A stretch of DNA of 64,000 bases from Sphingomonadaceae bacterium 3R27C6. GTDB taxonomy: Bacteria; Pseudomonadota; Alphaproteobacteria; Sphingomonadales; Sphingomonadaceae. Shown in pieces: positions 42,801 through 52,600 of the stretch. A program made the position numbers and the translations under genes. The notes under the pieces are model-generated. The model ran no database searches. It was not told where the DNA came from and saw nothing but the letters and a program-made list of their open reading frames with translations. The DNA lies in NCBI GenBank assembly GCA_005503215.1, contig SCNS01000003.1, positions 155,001 through 219,000 of the forward strand, given 5' to 3'. How positions within the stretch are numbered: position 1 is the stretch's first letter; each line of letters begins with the position of its first letter.

Positions 42801-44555
42801 CAGCGTGAAATCGTGGATCACGATCGCCTGTTCGTCTTCGCCCTCGGCGCCGGGAACGCGATTGTGCAGCGCGGTCGGGATTTCCTCCAGCACCTCGAAG
42901 CCGAAATGTTCGAGCGCGGGGACCACCGCGGACAGCGCGAGCGGGCCGGCCGCGCTATAGACTTTGAGCCGCAGACGGTCGTCGCCGTCGAGGCTCTTGC
43001 GCGCAAGGCGCACGCTGCGCGGGTTCGCCGCGTCGAGATCACGCAGGCGCAGGATGTCACGCGCGGCTTCTTCGGGATTATAGAGGTTGCGGTAATTGGG
43101 CGGGAAGGTCGGCGCGAAACGCGCCGCAAGCGCCGCCGCGCGGCCGGGGTCGCCGCGCTTCGCCAGCGCCGCCTCAACCTCGGGCTGCCAGCCGCGCACC
43201 ATCTGTTCGAGCTGCGCGTTGAGCGCCTCGGTATCGGGAACAACGCCGCCACTGCGCAGGTCGAGCGTGTAGCGCAGCAGCGCCGCGCCGCCGTCTTCGA
43301 GCACCATCGTCCAGCCGATCACGCCGGCTTTCGCCTCGCGCACGAGCAGCGATTCGACCGCGAGGCGGCGGCCGGTCGACACTTCGTCGCGCGGCAACCA
43401 TACAAAGGCGAACAGGTGGCGGCCAAGCGCGCTCTGCACCGTCACCACCTTCGGTCGCGGCCGGTCGGTGATCGACATCGAGGTCAGCACCAGCTCTTCG
43501 AGCGAGGCGGCGTCGAACGCGATCAGCAGGTCGTGCGGCAGCGCGGTCAGCGCATGCGCGAGCGCCTTGCCCGCGTGACCCGTGGGATCGAACCCGAACT
43601 TCGCCATCAGTGCTTCGAGCTGCGCGCGCAGCATTGGCACCTTCGCGGGCGGCGCCGACAGCGCTTGGCTCGTCCACAGGCCGGCATGGATCGACAGGCG
43701 CTCGACCTTCTTGCCCTTCACTTCGGGCACGATGACGAGGTCGAGCAGCACGCGGCGGTGCACCGCCGACAGCCGGTTCGACTTGATCAGCAGCGGCGCG
43801 TGGCCGCCCTTGTCGAACCACGCGAAGGCGGCTTCGAGCGCCGCGGGCGACAGCAGCTGGCTTTCACTGCTCTCGCTGATCCCTAGCGAATCCTGAACCT
43901 TGCCATCGCGCGTGCGCCATTCGTGGCCAAGCTGGGTCATCGAGCCGCCCTCGAACCAGCGGAGCAGTTCGGCCGCTTCGCCCTCGACGCGCATCGCGGC
44001 GTCGGCGAGCATCGCGGCGCGCATCGCGCGCCAGTCGCGTACCGCGGCGCGGACATCGCGCAGCGCGGCTTCGAGCCCGTCGAGCAGGCGCCGGCGCGCG
44101 CGCGCGTCGCCGCGCTCGAGTTCGATATAGATGACCGATTCGCGGGTACCGCCCTCGCCCGCTTCCTGCAGATGCCCCTTGGCATCGCGCTTCACCGCGA
44201 CGACGGGGTGGAGGATGCGGTGGACCGCGAGCCCCTGCGCGGCGACCGCCTGCGAGGTCGAATCGACGAGGAAGGGCATGTCGTCGTTGATGATGACGAG
44301 CCGCATCCGGCGGTCGGTGCCGTCGGCAGCGATCGGCTCGAGAAGCAACGACGGAGTCGCTTCGGCGCGGTCGAGCGCGGCGCGCGCGGCGAACTGGCTC
44401 GCGTCGGCGAGCGCCGTCTTGTCCATATCGTCGCCCTCGCCCGGTAGCGCACTACCGGCGAGCGCCGCCAGATAGGCGGCGGCAATTTTCGAAGGAATTT
44501 TTACGGTGGAGGTGGTGGTGTCCGTTTCCGGCGTGTCGGACAAATTCTGAGACAT
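39855..44555 (-). CDS. gdhB: NAD-dependent glutamate dehydrogenase, 180-kDa class
   Basis: About 1,566 residues, the size of the large NAD-GDH family (Streptomyces clavuligerus/Pseudomonas GdhB type). The glutamate-dehydrogenase core is in the middle third, with GPVARGGLRWSDRRDDFRTE and KNAVIVPTGAKGGF around residues 770-810; long N- and C-terminal regulatory regions flank it (an ACT-like N-terminal part, DDMPFLVDSTSQAV). It converts glutamate to 2-oxoglutarate and ammonia with NAD, feeding carbon from amino acids into the citric-acid cycle. Start: MSQNLSDTPETD at 44555 is preferred; ATG 44567 is an alternative. It leads an apparent operon with the ATP-grasp gene. A long open frame on the opposite strand is a coding shadow. 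Confidence 0.95.
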   Translation of the reverse strand: MSQNLSDTPETDTTTSTVKIPSKIAAAYLAALAGSALPGEGDDMDKTALADASQFAARAALDRAEATPSLLLEPIAADGTDRRMRLVIINDDMPFLVDSTSQAVAAQGLAVHRILHPVVAVKRDAKGHLQEAGEGGTRESVIYIELERGDARARRRLLDGLEAALRDVRAAVRDWRAMRAAMLADAAMRVEGEAAELLRWFEGGSMTQLGHEWRTRDGKVQDSLGISESSESQLLSPAALEAAFAWFDKGGHAPLLIKSNRLSAVHRRVLLDLVIVPEVKGKKVERLSIHAGLWTSQALSAPPAKVPMLRAQLEALMAKFGFDPTGHAGKALAHALTALPHDLLIAFDAASLEELVLTSMSITDRPRPKVVTVQSALGRHLFAFVWLPRDEVSTGRRLAVESLLVREAKAGVIGWTMVLEDGGAALLRYTLDLRSGGVVPDTEALNAQLEQMVRGWQPEVEAALAKRGDPGRAAALAARFAPTFPPNYRNLYNPEEAARDILRLRDLDAANPRSVRLARKSLDGDDRLRLKVYSAAGPLALSAVVPALEHFGFEVLEEIPTALHNRVPGAEGEDEQAIVIHDFTLRLPANVDELALLPYAEVIEGAIAAVLDGRAENDAFNELVLTNQTDPRAIVWLRAWFRYLRQGGSAYGMDTVVSALRHAPALTAALIERFRALHDPKARDAKRAEALEADIMAGFADIKSIDEDRILRLFHAVIGATLRTNAFAPAAEEALAFKIDSAQVPGLPKPLPWREVWVYSPRVEGIHLRAGPVARGGLRWSDRRDDFRTEILGLMKAQRVKNAVIVPTGAKGGFYPKALPDVSIDRDAWFAEGTECYRIFIRSLLSITDNLVAGKVVHPKGVVIHDGDDPYFVVAADKGTATFSDVANELAMERDFWLGDAFASGGSKGYDHKAMGITAKGAWLSVRRHFAEMGVDVQSDTIRVAGCGDMSGDVFGNGMLLSKAIQLTAAFDHRHIFLDPNPDPAKSWKERERMFNLPRSSWADYNAKLISKGGGIFPRSQKSIPLTLEVQALLGLSVSEIDPVSLISAILKAPVDLLWFGGIGTYVKAASQNNAEVGDPANDALRVDAEDLRVKAVGEGANLGTTQAARIAFSAKGGRINTDFIDNSAGVDCSDNEVNIKIALNREMAEGRLSQEDRDALLVRMTDNVSELVLEDNRLQALALSIAEKGGSAAVPSLVRLMETFEASGRLDRKVEGLAANDELLRRAAEGRGLTRPELAVLLSTAKLALQDAIENSDLPDDPALGSDLAAAFPDEMQRDFAAAIADHQLRREIIATKIANRIINRMGIVHPFELVEEEGCALGDIAAAFVAVERLLEMPAIWDALDAAKIDESIRLSLFAQAASAMTSQMADLLRVTQTLSQPGPVVARLEPGVDRLNASVDALLSPSVKHQWDMLTQQLLDAGAPEALTASVVRLFKTDGAIGIVDLAERRGDDEVAVTSAFTHLGEALGLDWAQTLAAHMSPADPWERLLVNSLARDFQQMRLTFLAGLPKGDLDAAVTKWLADHAPRVEQFRATVDRARMIPAPNGAMLSHIAGQARGLLGR

Positions 44556-44729
44556 AAAGTGCAGCATCCCGAACCAAAGAGGGGGATCCCAGCCGACGAT
44601 CGGCGGGGGCCCGTTCGCTGCCGCCCCCTATGCGCCTCAGCGGCGCGCGGCTCAAGGCCTCGTTCGCGCGCCTGCGTAAAATAATTTCAATTTTCGGGTT
44701 TTCTGTTGCGTGAACGCTCTCAGCCGCGC

Positions 44730-46088
44730 TTAGCCGCCCTGGGTGATCGCGACCGCCTTCTTCGCCAGCTTCGCCACCAGCGCCGGATCGTCGGCCGCCT
44801 TGGCGACGATGCCGATGTGCCCGCCCGGCATCGCGCGCGCGATCAGCACGACGAATTCGGCGCCGCCGGCGTCATGCTCAAGGATGAGCGCCGGATGCGC
44901 GCGGCGCAATGCGTCGAGCGTCTCGTCGGGACGTTCGGCGGCGTCGGCCGGCTTGCGGCGCGCGCGCGCGTCCTTGACAAGCCCCTTGAGCCCGCCCGGA
45001 TAGCGGTCGAGATAGGCGCTGAGTTCGCCGCGCCCGACGCCTTCATCCTTGGCATGGCCGAGCACGCAGGCATATTCGGCAAGCCGCGTCTTGTCATAGG
45101 TCGCGCCGAAAACCAGCTTCACGACCGGGGTCATCGGCGCGCGGTCCTGCATCGCCAGCCCGGCGTCGTCGAGCAGCGCGGCAAAGGCGTCGGGCTGCTC
45201 CTCGGCGGCGAGCGCGAAATCCCACGCCTTGCCGACCGCCTGATAGAGCGCACCGCGACTCCGGCTGTCGGCGGCGATCGCGCGTTCGGCGGTTTCGCGC
45301 GCAAGCGCCAGCCAGTCGGCGAGTTCGGCATCCTGACCCGGATCGACCGGCACCTCGTCCTCGTCCCCGTCGTCGTCCGCGCCGACCTCGGCATCCAGCA
45401 GAAGCTCCTCATCCTTGCCCAGTCCGGCGAAACCGGGGACGGCATCGACCACGACATCGTCGTCGAGATGCTCCGAGTCGGGACCATCGGCCCACACGGG
45501 CACCGGCGCGGTCAGCGGCGCGGCGCTGCGCAGCGCCTGTTCGACCGACAGCTGCAGTTCCTCGGCCTGGTCGGCGGGAACGGCCTCTTTCCAGTTGATC
45601 ACGCCCATGATGAAATCGATCGTGTCGTCGTCGGACGAAAAGGGCAGCAGGATGCCGCGGTACATGATCGTCGTGCCGCGATCGTTGACGAACTCGGCTT
45701 CGAAGCCGATCGGCGCGCGGTTGGCGATAATCTGGAGATAATGGTCGGTGAGGCGCGACAGCAAGGATCGGCCCGGAATCTGGCTGATATAATGGACGTC
45801 CTCGTCGATCTGCGATTCTTCGCGCAGCGTGTCGCCGAGGAAGGCGAGACCGGGGTTTTCGACGCCCGCGGTGAAGTCGAGCAAAACCGAGTGCGAGCCG
45901 AAATCGGCGCCGTCGAGATCGAGGTCTTCGACCGACGGATAAGCGCGGTCGGCGAGCAGCGAGGCCCAGTAATTATAGGCCCGCACCTGCATCCGCCGTT
46001 CGTCGACGCCGACGGACGCGGGCGCGTCGATCGCCCCATCCTCCTGGTCGTGGCTGCCCGAAAGCAGTCCGCGCATGCTGTCCATCAT
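44730..46088 (-). CDS. PAS-like domain protein (452 aa), unknown function
   Basis: The N-terminal 180 residues contain VRAYNYWASLLADRAYPSVEDLDLDGADFGSHSVLLDF and LGDTLREESQ, the pattern of the PAS_5-type region known from alphaproteobacterial proteins: about 130 residues with a ligand-binding fold. The middle (about 200-240) is very acidic (DDGDEDEVPVDPG), and the last 180 residues are helix-rich (AELADWLALARETAERAIAAD) and end in a region that could bind nucleotide. No transmembrane segment. Function unknown, possibly sensory. Two or three ATGs (46088, 46085) are possible starts. It is followed downstream by the glutamate dehydrogenase gene after 162 bases; the gap shows no terminator. Confidence 0.65.
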   Translation of the reverse strand: MMDSMRGLLSGSHDQEDGAIDAPASVGVDERRMQVRAYNYWASLLADRAYPSVEDLDLDGADFGSHSVLLDFTAGVENPGLAFLGDTLREESQIDEDVHYISQIPGRSLLSRLTDHYLQIIANRAPIGFEAEFVNDRGTTIMYRGILLPFSSDDDTIDFIMGVINWKEAVPADQAEELQLSVEQALRSAAPLTAPVPVWADGPDSEHLDDDVVVDAVPGFAGLGKDEELLLDAEVGADDDGDEDEVPVDPGQDAELADWLALARETAERAIAADSRSRGALYQAVGKAWDFALAAEEQPDAFAALLDDAGLAMQDRAPMTPVVKLVFGATYDKTRLAEYACVLGHAKDEGVGRGELSAYLDRYPGGLKGLVKDARARRKPADAAERPDETLDALRRAHPALILEHDAGGAEFVVLIARAMPGGHIGIVAKAADDPALVAKLAKKAVAITQGG

Positions 46089-46408
46089 TTGTCCCCAGTC
46101 GCAAACATCGGTAAATCTTATGCACCGGGACTGGTAAAAGCGGCGTAAACGATGGTGGGGACGATCCGCGCTTTGCGACCCCTTGCTTCGCGGCGCGATT
46201 GTACGGCAAAAAGAGCGGCCAAATGCCTCTTTGGCCTGAAATCGCTTTATTATGCATGGATCATATTTGGATAATCACCATGCCATAAACCCGGGAAATC
46301 CATATAAACCGCCTATGTCATATGGTTACGCGTATCCTTCACTTGCCCAAATCTCCGCACCATATGCTTTTTGCATGGCATATGTGATGCTTTCTGTTGG
46401 AGTCGGAC
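46089..46408. promoter_or_regulatory. Divergent upstream region with repeated CATAT motifs
   Basis: A 320-base gap between the PAS-like gene (minus) and DUF983 (plus). CATAT cores lie at 46262 (CATATTTGG), 46301 (CATATAAACC), 46319 (CATATGG), and an inverted pair CATATGC (46361-46367) with a 10-base spacer and GCATATG (46378-46384), ending 24 bases before the DUF983 start. The stretch is clearly AT-richer than its surroundings. These may be binding sites for the MocR-type regulator encoded just downstream, which often bind direct or inverted repeats; this is inference. I assign no -35/-10 pair with confidence. Confidence 0.45.
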
Positions 46409-46849
46409 ATGACGAGCGGTGATATGGGCAACGAAAAGCTGCGCTGGATTCTCTGGTCGGGCTGGCACGGCAAATGCCCCGAATGCGGCAAGGGACAGAT
46501 GTTCCGCTCGTGGCTGAAGCTTGCCGACCGCTGCGGGAATTGCGGGCTCGATTTCAGCTTCGCCGCGCCCGACGACGGCCCCGCCTTTTTCTCGCAGTGC
46601 ATCGTGGCGTTCCCGCTGACCTTCGTGATCGTGTGGCTGCAAATCGCCTACAGCCCCCCGCTGTGGGTTCATCTGGTCTTTTCGATCCCGGTCATGGTCA
46701 TCGGCTGCGTGCTGCCGCTGCGTCCGATCAAGGGCTGGCTGGTCGCCTCGCAATATGTGAACAAGGCGCAGGAATCGGGGACCGAGCATCTGTGGGCGAA
46801 GCTGAATGCGCGCGAAAAACACGAAGCGGACGAACGGCGTGGCGGGTGA
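46409..46849 (+). CDS. DUF983 zinc-ribbon membrane protein
   Basis: 146 residues from ATG 46409 (GGAG six bases upstream). A treble or ribbon of cysteines, CPECGKG (Cys23, Cys26) and CGNCG (Cys42, Cys45), precedes two membrane helices (about 63-85 and 90-110). DUF983 proteins of this build are widespread in alphaproteobacteria and of unknown function; the cysteines presumably bind zinc. It overlaps the MocR-type gene by 44 bases in another frame (or 11 if the GTG start is used). Confidence 0.88.
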   Translation: MTSGDMGNEKLRWILWSGWHGKCPECGKGQMFRSWLKLADRCGNCGLDFSFAAPDDGPAFFSQCIVAFPLTFVIVWLQIAYSPPLWVHLVFSIPVMVIGCVLPLRPIKGWLVASQYVNKAQESGTEHLWAKLNAREKHEADERRGG

Positions 46850-48209
46850 CGCATGGCTCCCCGACATCGCGGGCGCGGCAGGACCCAAATATAAGGCGGT
46901 GACCGCCGCGATTTCGGCGGCGGTCGCGCGCGGCGAGCTGCGCCACGGCGACCGCCTGCCGCCGCAGCGCGACCTCGCGGTGAAACTCGGCATCGACCTC
47001 ACCACGGTGACCAAGGCCTATGACCTAGCGCGCCAGCGCGGCCTGATCGTCGCGCGCGGCCGCGCGGGCAGCTTTATCAGCGAGGATGTGCGGACCGGCG
47101 AGGTGGCGACCGCGGCGCAGAGCGACATCGCGATGAACAGCCCGCCGATCCCGATCGAGAGCCGCCTGACCGATGCGATGGCTTCCGCGCTGGGCACGCT
47201 AGGGCGCGCCGATGGGCTTGCGCGGCTGCATTACCAGCGGCCGGGCGGCGCCGCGGCGGACCGCGAAAGCGGCGCCGAACTGCTCGCGCGCACGGGCCTG
47301 TCGTCATCGGTCGAGCAGATCGTCGTCACTGCGGGCGGACAAAATGGGCTGCATGCCGTGGCTTCGACGATCCTGAAGCGCGGCGACCGCGTCGCGTGCG
47401 GGCGCTTCGTCTATCCGGGCTTCGCTGCGATCGCGCGGCGCATGGGGGTCGCGCTCGTCCCGCTGCCCGAAATCACCGCCGACGCACTGGAGGCCGCGCA
47501 CGCCGCGGCGCCGCTACGCGCGCTCTATGTCGTGCCGACGAACGACAATCCGACCACCGCGACGATCGAGATCGGCGAACGCCGCGCCATTGCCGCGTGG
47601 GCCGAAGGCGCGGGTGTCCAGATCATCGAGGACGATGCCTATGGCCTGCTCCCCAACGCGCCGATCCCCGCGATCGCGAGCTTCGCGCCGCGCGTCGGCT
47701 GGTACGTCACGAGCATGGCCAAAATCGTCTCGCCCGCGCTGCGTGTCGCTTTTGTCCGCGCGCCGGGCGTCGCCGAGGCCATGCAGATCGCGGCGTGCCA
47801 GCATGAAAGCGCGGTGATGGCGCCGCCGCTCAACGTCGCGATGGTGTCGCTATGGCTCGCCGACGGAACGCTCGACGCGCTGATCGACGCGGTGCGCAAG
47901 GAGGCGAGCTGGCGGCAGCGGCTGGCGCACAGCGTGCTGGGTGACGGACGCCATGCCGCGCACCCGCAAGGCTATCACTTCTGGCTGCCGCTGGCGGTCG
48001 ATATCCAGCCCGACACGCTCGCCGCCGCGCTCGCGCTCGACGGGCTCTCGGCGGTGCCATCGGACCGCTTCGCGGTTGCGGCCGACGCACCCAGCGCGAT
48101 GCGCATCTCGCTCGGCGGCACGATCGACCGCCGCGGGCTTTCGCGCGCGCTGCACCGGCTCGCGGCGCAGCTATGGACGCCGGGCGGCGCGGCGAGCCAT
48201 ATCGTCTAG
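46806..48209 (+). CDS. MocR/GntR-type regulator with aminotransferase domain
   Basis: 467 residues. A GntR-type winged helix (about 27-92: KYKAVTAAISAAVARGELRHGDRLPPQRDLAVKLGIDLTTVTKAYDLARQRGL) is joined to a fold-type I aminotransferase-like domain (about 110-465) with YVVPTNDNPT, the cofactor pocket IIEDDAYG (273-280) and the PLP lysine Lys306 in TSMAKIVSP. MocR proteins use the PLP domain as an effector-sensing module rather than for catalysis, and often activate genes of amine or B6 metabolism; the effector is unknown here. ATG 46806 lies within DUF983; GTG 46839 (VAGDAWLP) is an alternative start. The 3' end overlaps the efflux outer-membrane gene at CTAG. Confidence 0.92.
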   Translation: MRAKNTKRTNGVAGDAWLPDIAGAAGPKYKAVTAAISAAVARGELRHGDRLPPQRDLAVKLGIDLTTVTKAYDLARQRGLIVARGRAGSFISEDVRTGEVATAAQSDIAMNSPPIPIESRLTDAMASALGTLGRADGLARLHYQRPGGAAADRESGAELLARTGLSSSVEQIVVTAGGQNGLHAVASTILKRGDRVACGRFVYPGFAAIARRMGVALVPLPEITADALEAAHAAAPLRALYVVPTNDNPTTATIEIGERRAIAAWAEGAGVQIIEDDAYGLLPNAPIPAIASFAPRVGWYVTSMAKIVSPALRVAFVRAPGVAEAMQIAACQHESAVMAPPLNVAMVSLWLADGTLDALIDAVRKEASWRQRLAHSVLGDGRHAAHPQGYHFWLPLAVDIQPDTLAAALALDGLSAVPSDRFAVAADAPSAMRISLGGTIDRRGLSRALHRLAAQLWTPGGAASHIV

Positions 48210-49615
48210 GTCGACCAGCCGCCCGCGAGCGCGCGGAACAGCGCGATCTGGCGCCGCGAGATTTGCCCATCCTGCGCGGCGAGCACCGCTTCGGTCTCGG
48301 CGAACGTCCGTTCGGCATCGAGCCATTCGAGCGAATCCGACGCGCCCTCCTGCCGCTTCGCGCGCACGATCCGTGCCGCGCGTTCGGCCTGATCGCGCGC
48401 GGCGCGCAGCGCCTGCCGCTGTTCGAGCGACCGCGCGTAAGACGACAGCGCGGTTTCGGTTTCCTCGAGCGCGCGCAGCACTGTGCCGTCGAATTCGGCA
48501 AGCGACGCCTGCGTATCGGCCTCGGCCGCCGCGATCCGCGCCCGCGCGGGTTCCTGATTCGGGAACGCCCAGTTGAGCAGCGGCCCGAGCAGCCAGCGCA
48601 GCGGACCGCCGCCGAACACATCGCCGAAGCCCGTGCCCGTAGACCCGGCCGAACCGCCCAAGGTGATGCGCGGATAAAGGTCGGCGGTCGCGACGCCGAT
48701 GCGCGCGGTATTGGCGGCCAGGCGGCGCTCGGCGGCGCGAATGTCGGGACGGCGCTTCAGCAGCGCCGCCCCATCACCGACTGGGATGGGGTCGGTGATT
48801 TCGAGGCTGATGTTGCGATCCGCCGCGATCGCGGGGAGCGCAGCGGGGGCACGACCGGTCAGAGTCGCGAGGCGGAACAAAGCCGCCTGCCGCTCAGCCT
48901 CGATGGATGGAATGTCGGCCGAACGCTGGTCGCGCAGCGTCGTGATGCGCGCGAGGTCGAGCCCCGTCGCCATCCCGACCTCCTTGCGGCGTTCGGTGAG
49001 TTTCACTTGCTGGTCGAGCAGCCCGACGATGCGCCGCGCGACATCGAGCCGCGCCGCGCCCGAAGCCGCGTCGGCATAGGCCTGCGTCGTGTCGGCGGCA
49101 ACGATCACCCGCACCGCGTCGGCGTTGGCTTCGGCAGCGGCCGTGTCACCGCGCGCGGCCTCGATCGAGCGGCTGACGCGGCCGAACAGGTCGACTTCGT
49201 AAGAGACGTTGATCCCGACATCGACCGCCCAATCCTCGCGGTCGGCGCCCGGCAGGCGCTGGCCTTCGGGGCTGCGGCCGTAATTGGCGCCGGCGCCGAT
49301 CTCGCCCTGCGGCAGCCGATCCGCACGCGCGCCGCGCAAGGATGCACGGGCGCGGGCGATGTTCGCGACAGCGACGCGAACGTCGGTGTTGTTCGCCAGC
49401 GCATCGCCGACGAGCCCGTCGAGCACGGGATCGTCATAGAGGCGCCACCAGTCGCCCGCGACCGGCGCGAGCGACACTGCGGGACTGTTCGCGGAAACGA
49501 ACGGCCCGGTCGCGACGGGCGCCGACGCCGACTTGGGCTCGGCATAGTTGGGGCCGACCGCACAGGCGGCGAGCGCCAGCGCCGAAGCCGCGGTGAGGAT
49601 ATTGCGAAGGATCAT
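48206..49615 (-). CDS. Outer-membrane efflux lipoprotein (OprM/NodT family)
   Basis: 469 residues, with a lipobox LALAAC (Cys18) at the end of a signal peptide, then two copies of the outer-membrane efflux repeat (about 55-245 and 260-465), including PVAGDWWRLYDDPVLDGLV at 55 and LEETETALSSYARSLEQRQAL near 400. Trimers form the outer-membrane channel and periplasmic tunnel of tripartite RND pumps. It is last in the minus-strand efflux operon, 11 bases after the pump gene. Confidence 0.95.
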   Translation of the reverse strand: MILRNILTAASALALAACAVGPNYAEPKSASAPVATGPFVSANSPAVSLAPVAGDWWRLYDDPVLDGLVGDALANNTDVRVAVANIARARASLRGARADRLPQGEIGAGANYGRSPEGQRLPGADREDWAVDVGINVSYEVDLFGRVSRSIEAARGDTAAAEANADAVRVIVAADTTQAYADAASGAARLDVARRIVGLLDQQVKLTERRKEVGMATGLDLARITTLRDQRSADIPSIEAERQAALFRLATLTGRAPAALPAIAADRNISLEITDPIPVGDGAALLKRRPDIRAAERRLAANTARIGVATADLYPRITLGGSAGSTGTGFGDVFGGGPLRWLLGPLLNWAFPNQEPARARIAAAEADTQASLAEFDGTVLRALEETETALSSYARSLEQRQALRAARDQAERAARIVRAKRQEGASDSLEWLDAERTFAETEAVLAAQDGQISRRQIALFRALAGGWST

Positions 49616-49626
49616 ATTCCTGTTCC

Positions 49627-52600
49627 TTATTCCGCCGGAACCGGCAGTGCGGTCCCGTGGTCGTCCGACCCGCGCCGCGCGCGCCGCTCAGCCGACCATA
49701 TGCTGAGCGCGCGTGCGACGACGTAGAAGGTCGGGGTGAAGATGAGGCCGAACGCCGTCACGCCGAGCATGCCGAAGAAGACCGCGGTGCCGAGCGCCTG
49801 GCGCAATTCCGCCCCCGCCCCGCTTGCGATCAACAGCGGCACCGCGCCGAGGATGAAGGCAAAGCTGGTCATCAGGATCGGGCGCAGACGGTCGCGCGCG
49901 GCGCGCACCGCGGCTTCGATCGGCGACAGCCCATCCTCTTCCTCGGCCTGCTTGGCGAATTCGACGATCAGGATCGCATTCTTCGCGGCGAGCGCGATGA
50001 GCACGACCAGCCCGATCTGCGTCAGCACATTATTGTCCATGCCGCGCAAATTCACCCCGACCATCGCCGCGAGCAGACACATCGGCACGATGAAGATGAT
50101 CGCCAATGGCAGCATCAGGCTTTCATATTGCGCCGCGAGCACGAGGAAGACGAAGACCACCGCGAGCGCGAAGACGATACCCGCGGTGTTCGCCGCCGCC
50201 TTCTGCTGGAAGGCGATTCCCGTCCATTCGGTGCCGTAACCCGCCGGGAGCGTGTCCGACGCGAGCTTCTCCATCGTCGTCAACGACGCGCCCGACGACG
50301 AGCCCGGAGCGGTGTCGCCGTCGATCTCGACCGCGGGGAAGAGGTTATAGCGCGTGACGCGATACGGCCCCGTGCGGTCCTCGAAATTCGCGACCGACCC
50401 GATCGGCACCATCGCGCCCGAGTCCGACCGGGTGCGAAGATTCGCGATATCGGCGACGGTCTGGCGATAGGGCGCGTCGGCCTGTGCGGTCACACGATAG
50501 GTGCGCCCGAGCAGGTTGAAGTCGTTGACGAACGCCGAGCCGAGATAGACCTGCAACGCCTCGAACACGCGTTCGGGCGGGACGCCGAGCATATTCGCCT
50601 TCGCCCGGTCGATATCGGCATAGACGCGCGGGTTCGACGGGTCGAAGAAGGTGAAGACGTTCGCGAGCCCCGGGGTCTCGTTCGCCTTGCCGATCAGATT
50701 GTTCGTCTCGTTCGCGAGCGCGGCATAGCCGTTCCCGCCGCGATCCTGCACGATCATCCGGTAACCGCCCGCCGAGCCGATGCCCTGGATCAGCGGCGGC
50801 GGGATGATGACGATCTGCGCCTCGGTGATGTCGGCGGTGTTTGCACGCGCCTGATTCATGATGTCCTCGAAATTGACGCCGAGCTTCCCGCGCTCCTCGA
50901 ACGATTTGAGCGGGAAGTAAGCGGCGGCCGAGTTCGGCGCGAGCGTCTGCGACGGGCCATCGAAGCCCGCGAGCATCACCGAGCCGAGGACGCCCTCGAT
51001 CGGCAGCACGCGCGCCGCGACCTTTTTGAGCACCGCATCGGTGCGCTCGACCGAGGCGCCCGAGGGCAGTTTGGCGACGACGAGGAAATAGCCCTGATCC
51101 TGCGCGGGAATGAAGCCGGTCGGCGTCGCCCAGAACAGGCCCGCGGTCGCGGCGATCAACCCGGCATAGGTGACCATCATCTTCTTCGGCGCGCGGACCA
51201 GCCGGTCGGTCAGCCGCGCATAACCGTTGCTCAGCTTCTCGAAGCCCTCGTTGAAGCGATCGCCAGCACGGTGGATACGCGCCATCAGCCATCCGTCGGC
51301 CTGCGCGGGCGCGTGCGGCCTCAGCAGGATCGCCGCAAGCGCGGGCGACAGGGTGAGCGACAGGACGAGCGAGATGATCGTCGCGGTCGAGATGGTGACC
51401 GCGAACTGCTGGTAGAAGGCACCCGACAGGCCCGTGAGGAACAGCGTCGGCACGAACACCGCGCAGAGCACGAGCACGATCGCGACGAGCGCACCCGACA
51501 CTTCATCCATCGATGTGCGCGCGGCTTCGAGCGCGCTCATCCCTTTCTCGAGATTGCGTTCGACATTTTCGACCACGACGATCGCGTCATCGACGACGAT
51601 ACCGATCGCGAGGACGAGCCCGAACAGCGACAGATTGTTGAGGCTGTAACCGAACGCCGCGAGCACCACGAAGGTGCCGATCAGCGACACCGGGATCGCG
51701 AGCACCGGGATGATCGCCGCGCGCCATTTCTGCAAGAAAACCAGGATGACGATGACGACGAGGATGACGGCTTCGAACAACGTCTCCATCACCGCGTCGA
51801 TCGACTGGGCGATGAATTCGGTGGGGTTATAGATGACGCGATATTCGAGGCCCTTGGGGAAGCTTTTCGACGCTGCCGCCATTTCGGCCTCGACCGCCTG
51901 CGCCGCAGCGAGCGCGTTCGAACCCGGGCGCTGGAAGGTCGCGAGAATGACCGTCGGATCGCCCGACAAATAGGTGTTCGAATTATAATCCGATGCGCCG
52001 AGCTCGACGCGCGCGACGTCCGAGACGCGGACCTGCCGCCCGTCGGCATCGGTACGGATGACGATATTGGCGAAGTCCTTGGGGTCGGTCAGGCGGCCCT
52101 GCGTCTCGACGCTCAATTGGAAACTGCTGCCGTTGGCATGCGGCGGCTGGCCGAGCGAGCCCGCGGCGACCTGCACATTCTCGCGGCGCAGCGCGGTCAC
52201 GATCTCGCCCGCGGTCAGGTCGAGCGCGGCGGCGCGGCCGGGGTCGATCCACACGCGCATCGCATAGTCGCGGCTGCCGAACAGGCGCACGTCACCGACG
52301 CCGTCGATGCGGGAAAGGCGATCGCGGAGCTGGGTCAGTGCATAGTTGGAGATGTAGGCGCGATCGAGCGACTTGTCGGGCGACACCAGGTTCACGATCA
52401 ACAGGAAGTCGGGCGAGGTCTTGCGCGTCACCACGCCGAGCCGCTGCACGGTTTCAGGCAAGCGCGGGGTCGCGATCGCGACGCGGTTCTGCACCAAGAC
52501 CTGCGCGGCATCGAGGTCGGTGCCGATCTTGAACGTCACGGTGATTGTGACGACGCCGTCGCCGGTCGACTGGCTGCTCATATAGAGCATATTGTCGACG

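Noticed and set aside
39093-43886. Very long open frame on the plus strand opposite glutamate dehydrogenase (over 1,590 codons)
   Set aside because: GC-rich coding creates long antisense frames; the composition is Arg/Ala/Gln/Asp/His-rich, and the minus strand has clear enzyme motifs over the same DNA.
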